Of a stretch of 64,000 nt of DNA, positions 57,966 to 64,000 are shown piece by piece. Source of the DNA: Aaosphaeria pasadenensis. Lineage: Eukaryota; Ascomycota; Dothideomycetes; Pleosporales. The position numbers and the translations under genes are program-made. The notes under the pieces are model-generated. The model saw only the letters and a list, made by a program, of their open reading frames with translations, searched no databases and had not been told where the DNA came from. Each line of letters opens with the position of its first letter. Position 1 is the stretch's first letter. The stretch is from positions 930,001 to 994,000 of the forward strand of contig JAKLMB010000011.1 of NCBI GenBank assembly GCA_022813625.1. The letters are read 5' to 3'.

Positions 57966-58732
57966 ATGATCAAGACAATCCTCCTCATAATCATCACGAT
58001 CTTCAGTACGTCGTTCCACCAGCCAATTCAAATCCCTCCAAACCCATGATCTCCTCCTCCACAGAAGAGACCATAGTAATTATAATGATAATGATAATAA
58101 CCAAAGCCCAACAGTCCCACCTATCGGCGTATTCCTCGTCGCAGGCTGCGGCGCCGACCTTCTTATAAACATCCTGCTCACCATCTTGGGGTACGTCGAA
58201 TTATTTCCGTTTCCAAAAACCACCTCATCCCCAATCTGTTTATACTTCTCTCGTATCCCAATCTATCCGAGAAACATTCCACCTCTTTCTTCCCCTTCCC
58301 TGATCGATTTTGGCGCGGCGGTGGCGGAACAAAACGCCCCTACCAGTCCGCCCCGCGGCCGCGCTCAGCCCTACGATCCTCCCCTAACATCTAACTATTA
58401 ATCTGGTTGATTTAACAACCTCTTGGTAAAACATCATCATCCCGCTGACCACACACCCCCACGCTCTTGGCAGATACTTCCCGGGCCACATCCACGCCTT
58501 CTACGTCGAATACGTCTACTTCAAGCGGCGCGACGAGATCCGCGCCGGCATCGTCGACGCGAGGCGTGCCCCCGGCGTCTACAGCAGCAAAGTGCAGAGG
58601 GGAGGAACCCACGTTCAGCCGCCACCGCCCGTGCAAGCAAGTGCGCCGCCGCGCCCGCCGCCTCCGGGGCCCGCGCAGCAGCCGTACACTGGTGTGCCGC
58701 CGCAGGGCCAGCAGGGCTATGGTACTATTTGA
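57966..58732 (+). CDS. PMP3: PMP3 plasma-membrane proteolipid (UPF0057 family)
   Basis: Tiny two-helix membrane protein. The family helps keep membrane potential and salt tolerance in yeast. Exons 57966-58005, 58115-58190 and 58474-58732, with introns of 109 and 283 nt, give 124 aa. The two helices are IKTILLIIITIF and IGVFLVAGCGADLLINILLTILG, joined by IPP. GYFPGHIHAFYVEYVYFKRRD follows. Unlike the 55-aa yeast protein, this one has a cytosolic Pro/Gln/Gly tail of about 60 residues (QPPPPVQASAPPRPPPPGP), as in other filamentous fungi. The 283-nt intron is the longest in the window. Both introns are needed to rebuild the family sequence. Confidence 0.92.
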
Positions 58733-59265
58733 TTGAGGGGTTTTACTCGTCGTTGGACGGGAGAGGAGTTGGGTGCGGTGAAGGCGTGGGGGAGATTGGT
58801 GTGGTAAAGGATCGGAGGGCGTTGGATGGGATCGGAGGTCACGAACCGTGGTATTATGGGTCTTTTTTATTTGTCTCTCCTGGATTTCCGGTTTGGGGTT
58901 ATATGGTGTTCTTGGGGCGAATCGGGCGGCTCCGATGTCCTGCTTCGACTACTACTTGTTTTGATGAGAAGGGAGATGGGTGGGTGGCTACTCGGTCGCG
59001 GACGACGGAGGGGGCGGTTGGGTTTTATATGTCTCTTTCCAAGAGTTTCTACGTACGAGAGTTATGGTTCTATGGTAACTATGAAGACAGTGTTAACGAC
59101 TTAAAGCGAACATCTTTCATCACGATATCCTCATCTTGTTCTCAAAAACAACATCAAGTCACTCGTTCCACTTCCATTCCATACCATACATACAAAGACC
59201 TTCTACTCTTGAGCCATCCTCCCTATCCCAATATCTTCGATCCGTCTCCCACAAAAACAACGACA

Positions 59266-59544
59266 ATGTCAACACCACCCCCAAACCCACTACTCCACCA
59301 CGCCACCGCCCTCCTCAACCTCATCACCCCAACCACATCTCCCACCACAGCAGCACTGCCGCCGTGGACATCACAAAACCCCCGTATAACCAACTGCCAC
59401 AAACTACGCCACCTCACCCGCACGCACGATCCCTCGGGCCAGCCAGACGACCACATCGTCACGCCGACGGGGAAACTGCTGTGGCTTATTAGGGAGGTTG
59501 GGACGTCCTCGTCGGTGATGCTTGGTGGTGAGGTGGCGTCGTGA
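59266..59544 (+). CDS. Small hypothetical ORF, weak
   Basis: ATG-initiated, 92 aa, Thr/Pro-rich first half and a more ordinary second half (NCHKLRHLTRTHDPSGQPDD, then GKLLWLIREVG). It lies about 530 bp after PMP3 on the same strand and is part of a longer open frame that runs through the PMP3 3' UTR. No family recognised; it may be a chance ORF or untranslated sequence. Confidence 0.22.
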   Translation: MSTPPPNPLLHHATALLNLITPTTSPTTAALPPWTSQNPRITNCHKLRHLTRTHDPSGQPDDHIVTPTGKLLWLIREVGTSSSVMLGGEVAS

Positions 59545-61101
59545 TGTGTGTGATATGTTGTGGATGTGCACACATACACAGAACAACGATGATCCATCTA
59601 GGGCAATGGGGATACTCGAAAAGAATGAGAGGTACTTTGAACGAACGACGAAGGAATGTCCTATTAGCCGTCGTCTCGTTTGTGGCCTGGGTTGCTGTCG
59701 ATGATATACTTGCTTCAATGGAGGGAGTCGAGTCTCTGACAGGGGTTCGTTGAGAGATTTGGTCTCTGAGGTGTTCGACTCATGTCTTCTTGCTGCTTAG
59801 CTGGCGAGAATGAGGATTAAGAAACGTATCCAGTCCGGCAGCTTCGACGTGGGATACTTGTCTACCTGAAGCATCTCGCCTCATCGCCATCCATGAGTGG
59901 AAAGAACGAACAGACAGCCGGAAGGACAGGCAGAGGGAAACTTCGCACGACGCCGTCTAGACGAACATTTCAATACGTACCTACTCCACCATCCATGGAT
60001 CATCATCTTCAATGTACCTATTCTCATTACGGAGGAACGTGTAAGATGATTAGAGTCCAGTAACTATTATATCTTAGGTATACTTAATTTTAATGTTTAT
60101 CAATTATATTTCACACCACATGATCGATCTGTATCTCGTTTCCGTTATTATTCATTCTAGAGAGAAAAAAAATAACTGCAGCGTGATATCTGCAGATAGC
60201 ACGATATGGCATGGCAAAGAGTGATGTACGATATAGAGCCACCGAAGGATGAAATATTAAAAGAATGAGGGGCGAGATGTTCACCGTTCAAACCCAACCT
60301 CGCGGCCGAGTGTGGTCGGCAAAGCAAGTGTTTATTGTATATAAGTTGTGTATATGTATGCTGACTACCCTACGTACAGACACCTTGCTCCGGGATAATG
60401 TATTCGACCAATGCATGTTCCTCCACTGTCCCCTTCCCTAGTCTCTCTTCTCATCCTGTGACAGAAGGATGGACTTCTTTCACGGGATTATGCGCCCGGT
60501 AGCCGATTGTTTCTAGTCGCTTCTAAGAGCATCATAGGGGCTGGGTTCATGGGCATGGGTTGAAATGGACAGCGTCAAGGAGCCACAACAAGGCTTGGCC
60601 TGGTTGGTGGGCCGAGATCAAATCCAGTTTACGACCAGGTATCCTCCACATCCTCTGCGTGAACGTTGTCCATCGTCCCTGATTATGAACACGTGCGACG
60701 ATAACCCATCCATACGACAAGCCGAATTTAGCCAACTGAAGCCCCAGGAATCCGCCCAACAAGATATGGATCACACCAGTCCGGTGTCGGCAATGCAAGT
60801 CCGGGCAAACAAGTAATAATAAGTGGCAGAAGAAATATAAACAAGGAGTCGTGGCCTCCCATGTTCTCCGTGTGTCGTGACTCCTAATATGTGATGCAAA
60901 TAATGTAATCGAGATAAGCTGCGGTCATTCTGAGATGGCATGGAGGCTGGAAAAGAACAGAGCGTGAAGGTAGGTATTCGCCATGGAATGCAAGCAGTCG
61001 ATAGTACAGGTGGGTAATAATAAAGTAGGTCTTTCAACATGTCCATGTGTAGAGATGCCGTTGACGCCGGTTACGATATGCGAGAAGGAAGACCTGGGAA
61101 A
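59545..61101. other. Intergenic interval before the Gid7 3' end
   Basis: No supported gene. AT-rich in 60060-60200. Ends at the stop of the minus-strand WD40 gene. Confidence 0.45.
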
Positions 61102-63156
61102 CTAACGAGTGTAACCGTTTGAAGAGCCACTCGGATAGTTCTGTGGCGATGGTTTCCATATCCGAACCGTCTTGTCGTCGCCAGCTGAAGCAAAGACTCG
61201 AGGGTCCTTTGGATGCCATGCGACCGCGTTGACGCAGCCGGACGTGTGCCCATCAAGAGACTCGACGAGCTGGCCATTTATCTTCCAGATGAAGATGCGA
61301 GAATCTAGGCGAGGTTAGTATTACAACGCAAGAATCCCATGATGAACACTCACTTTCGCTGCCACTTATTATAAAATTCTCGTTTGCACCGCCAAAATCA
61401 GAGCGGATGATGAACTCGGTCTGCAAATGCCCAGAGTACCGCTGCACAATCTCTCCCGTGTCGATTTCTGTCAATTCGATCTTATTCTCATTCATACTGA
61501 TGAGCATGTGCTGTGAGTCTTGGCTTATGTTAACAGAAGTAAGCTTGATATTGTTTTCCAGTGGCCATTCGCAGATTTTCTCATATGTGACGAAATCGTA
61601 AACCAGTATGCGGCTTTCCAGGAGGACTACGAGACGATGGCCATCTGGGGAAACAGCGAGATCGTGCACGCGAAGTTTGTTCTCGGACCATTTGTGAATG
61701 AGTGCACCGTCGGCGCTCCAAACACCCAATCCACATTTGTTATCCTGCGAGCCTATGACGACCTTTCTGCCATCTGGAGCCCATGCTGCAGTTGTGCATG
61801 GATACGTGAAGTCATTGATACTGACTAAGCAGCGTCCGGTCTACCGACAAGTTAGACAAATCAATGTGGGTAAAAAGTGAGAAACTGACCTTCGTGTCCC
61901 AAATTCTCGCCGAACATTCATCTTGTGCACAGCAAGAGATGATTTTGGAATCGTCCGGACTCCAAGCCAAATGGGTCACGCCAGCTTGATGTTCCGTGAG
62001 GAAGAGGATTGGCTTATATGTGACTGTTTCGTAAATGACGAGAGTGTTGTCTTTGCTTGCTGAAGCAAGCTTCGTGCCGTCGTGTGAGTACTTGAGATAC
62101 CAGACCTCGTCTTTGTGATGTCGCAGTTCCTGCACAGCCTTCATAGGGAAATCATTGCGGTCGCACATATGATCCACATAAAGTGATGGAGAGGTGGCGG
62201 TATTGTGGTAGAGGCACCCCGCTATCCAACTCTGTTTGACATCGTCTAATAGACACGCTAATCGATGTGGCGGAATCATAATGCTCGGGGATATTGATTC
62301 TGTATTGTCAGCACATGTTGCGCCATTGCTTTGAGACACATTTTGCTTACTGGAGACTTCTGAGAGTAATATCTGTCGCGACTCGCCTTGGGCACCGTCC
62401 CATTGAGCCTGACTCTTGAGATCTTCAGCGGATTGACACATCATGAAGCTGTATGGTGTTAGTTAGATCAGACCAATGTTTTGTCGGTCTTGCTAGACAG
62501 TAGACTAACCTCGAGAGAGCATGTAATCTATTAACGTCTTGTCGAAGCGGCGCCAGCTCCTGCCGCAAAACCATGAGGGCCTCTCCTAATTCTCGTCGTT
62601 CCAATAATTCAAGATATTTCTGTTGCTTCATCCAGAAGAGCAATTCCTCACGATTTGCGCCTTCGGCAAGAGACAAGCCACCGGTTCGACGTATCTTAGA
62701 CGACGAAGATGCTGACTTGGACCAGGATTTGCCGTAGGGACCGGTTCCATCCAGACCGATACCGCCCCCGTGGTCATAGGTACTCGTTCCAAACAGAAGC
62801 TCTTCTGCAACAGCCCAGTCGCCCTTAAGTACGGCACTGCGAAAAGACGCCACGGTCGGCCCCTCGAGCTGATATCCGCTCTCCTTGCACAACGCCCCTG
62901 CCGCATCGCTGTAACCCAGGTCGGTCAAGCTTTGGATCAATATCCTTGTCACCTCCTCCCTGTCATGGCCAAAGTATTCTCTTGATAGTGTTGCTCCATT
63001 CGAGTGCGAGGCCCCGTTGGTCTCGGATTTACCATGTGTATCGCCGTTAGCAACCTTGGCAAGCGACGCTCTCGGGCCTGGGGAGCGGGAGGAGCCGTTT
63101 GTGTGTTTCCGCGAGGGTGATGATGATGGATTTGAAGCATCGTTGTCCAGGCGCAT
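61102..63156 (-). CDS. GID7: GID/CTLH complex subunit Gid7 / WDR26 (LisH-CTLH-WD40)
   Basis: Scaffold of the GID/CTLH ubiquitin ligase that degrades gluconeogenic enzymes in yeast. Five exons (62510-63156, 62351-62448, 61890-62299, 61354-61840, 61102-61304) give 614 aa from this ATG. Order: Ser/Asn/Gly-rich disordered N-terminus, LisH (about 65-100, VTRILIQSLTDLGYSDAAGAL), CTLH (VASFRSAVLKGDWAVAEELL, then REELLFWMKQQKYLELLERR), and a beta-propeller with WD repeats (HKDEVWYLKYSHDGTKLASA, SARIWDTK, AAWAPDGRKVVIGSQDN, HPKDPRVFASAGDDKTVRIW). A 51-nt in-frame intron (62300-62350) is supported by restoring SKSISPSIMIPPHRL. The frame is open upstream for 114 codons without ATG (see separate entry). 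Confidence 0.92.
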
Positions 63157-63498
63157 GGTCTCTTCTGTTCTGCGCCTTCGCTTGGAGAGAGGACGGGAGG
63201 TCCGGCCTCGAGATGGTTGGGATGGAAGGCTCTCTGAATCGTCGTCGGATCCAGAGAGGCTGCGTCTTCGCTTCGCACGAGAATCCTCGGCGATAGAGGT
63301 GGGTTCAGGAATCGGGGAATTCGTAGGAGCGGGTTCGGTGGGTTGGTGTGAAGATGAAGTCGTTGAGGTTGGGGCAAAGAAGACTTGGGAAGTAGAAGCT
63401 GGGGGTATCGGGATGGTTGGGTGGGCGGAAGTGACGGGGGCAGGGGGATTTAAAGGATTTGGGGGGTTTTCGTCTGCCAGGACGAACGCTGGGGTAGG
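63157..63498 (-). other. ATG-less open frame continuous with Gid7
   Basis: In the Gid7 frame, 114 codons are open from just after TAA (63499-63501) to the annotated ATG. They read as a plausible disordered protein: Pro/Thr/Ser-rich, then a basic patch RAKRRRSLSGSDDDSE and PLSKRRRRTEET, nuclear-localisation-like. It may be an N-terminal extension starting at a non-ATG codon, an exon fed by an upstream intron (CTGGCAG at 63481-63487 on the minus strand could be an acceptor), or merely a 5' UTR. Confidence 0.4.
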
Positions 63499-63769
63499 TT
63501 ACCCGCAGATGCGAAGGTTGAGGTGAGGTGTTGAGGGAAGTAGAGTGTGAGGAGGGGGTTGAGAGCTGCGAACGGAGGACAGACGGACGGATGTAGTTGT
63601 CGAGCAGTAGCCGTGGGATGGCGCGATTGCTGGACTAATCGGGAGTCATCAGTGGCAGAGAGGTAGTATGAAGCTGCAAGGATGTAGCAGTAGTTGATCA
63701 GAGAGGATGGTATCTATAGATTGTGTAAGGTGAGGAGAAGAGTTGGGTTGGTAGTTGGATGTAGTACGG

Positions 63770-63803
<34 letters not shown>

Positions 63804-64000
63804 GTAGGTAACTAGTATTAGTAGTAGTAGCGGAGGAGGTAATGATGATGGATGGGGGATTATCGGGGGTTCGGTAGGTACCGCCGTACCGCTGAGCAAC
63901 CATGTCACGGGTGCCAATTAGGTATCAGCCTACGGAGGGAGTGGAGTACAGGCCTTTGACAAAAAGGAATCAAGCTTGCTGAGGGAAGGTGGCAATTAGA
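63499..64000. other. Right-end interval with a perfect (TAG)11 microsatellite
   Basis: Upstream of Gid7. No gene is recognised on either strand to the window edge. The microsatellite is listed separately. Confidence 0.5.
63771..63803. repeat. (TAG)11 microsatellite
   Basis: Eleven perfect TAG units, with shorter TAG runs and TAGG variants after it. About 610 bp upstream of Gid7, probably in a 5' UTR or promoter. Likely polymorphic. Confidence 0.92.

Noticed and set aside
58423..59544. 373-aa plus-strand open frame after PMP3
   Set aside because: Its start overlaps the last PMP3 intron and exon in the wrong frame, and the composition is low-complexity. Only its last 92 codons from an ATG were kept as a weak ORF.
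62949..63377. 142-aa minus-strand open frame beside the Gid7 start
   Set aside because: Different frame from Gid7. Low-complexity Pro/His composition mirrors the same disordered coding DNA.

Overview
The window is nuclear DNA of a filamentous ascomycete (Pezizomycotina). The genes are split by many short GT-AG introns of about 43-160 nt, with CTRAC/CTAAC-like branch points and compact intergenic spaces. Gene content (Zn2Cys6 regulator, siderophore genes, many sugar-transporter-type MFS proteins) is typical of that group. I cannot assign class or genus from the sequence alone. Twenty-one protein genes have exon structures that close in frame, plus one truncated C-terminus at the left edge and one weak small ORF. 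Exon borders were set by hand from splice consensus, reading frame and family conservation. I found no tRNA, rRNA, CRISPR array or intact transposon.

Left block (1-16 kb) is housekeeping: SF3a60 and eIF4A-III/FAL1 diverging from a 241-bp promoter, then MCM5 with G1/S-type promoter boxes, a PHO89-type Na+/phosphate symporter with two CACGTG sites in its promoter, and the GARP tether subunit VPS54.

Middle block (17-42 kb) looks accessory and metabolic. It holds an MFS sugar transporter diverging from an aldo-keto reductase, a second MFS transporter, a short-chain dehydrogenase, two epoxide hydrolase paralogues on opposite strands 5 kb apart, and a secreted protein of unknown family with a PRPP-loop-like motif. 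It continues with a beta-hydroxyacid dehydrogenase with a repeated C-terminal domain, a Zn2Cys6 transcription factor, and a divergent pair resembling the siderophore enzymes SidF and SidH. Both siderophore-type proteins end in peroxisomal PTS1-like tripeptides (AKL, PKL). Intergenic spaces are longer here and carry small tandem duplications.

Right block (44-64 kb) returns to core functions: ribokinase, a tandem GFA-domain protein, a p24 cargo receptor with an 11-nt last coding exon, a USP7/Ubp15 deubiquitinase with a 9-nt first coding exon, a mitochondrial PDK/BCKDK-type kinase, a PMP3 membrane proteolipid, and the GID/CTLH subunit Gid7/WDR26. The last has a 114-codon ATG-less open frame directly upstream.

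I see no single obviously new system. The best leads are the secreted PRTase-like protein, the peroxisomal sidF-sidH pair, the epoxide hydrolase paralogues in the catabolic-looking island, and the possible non-AUG extension of Gid7.
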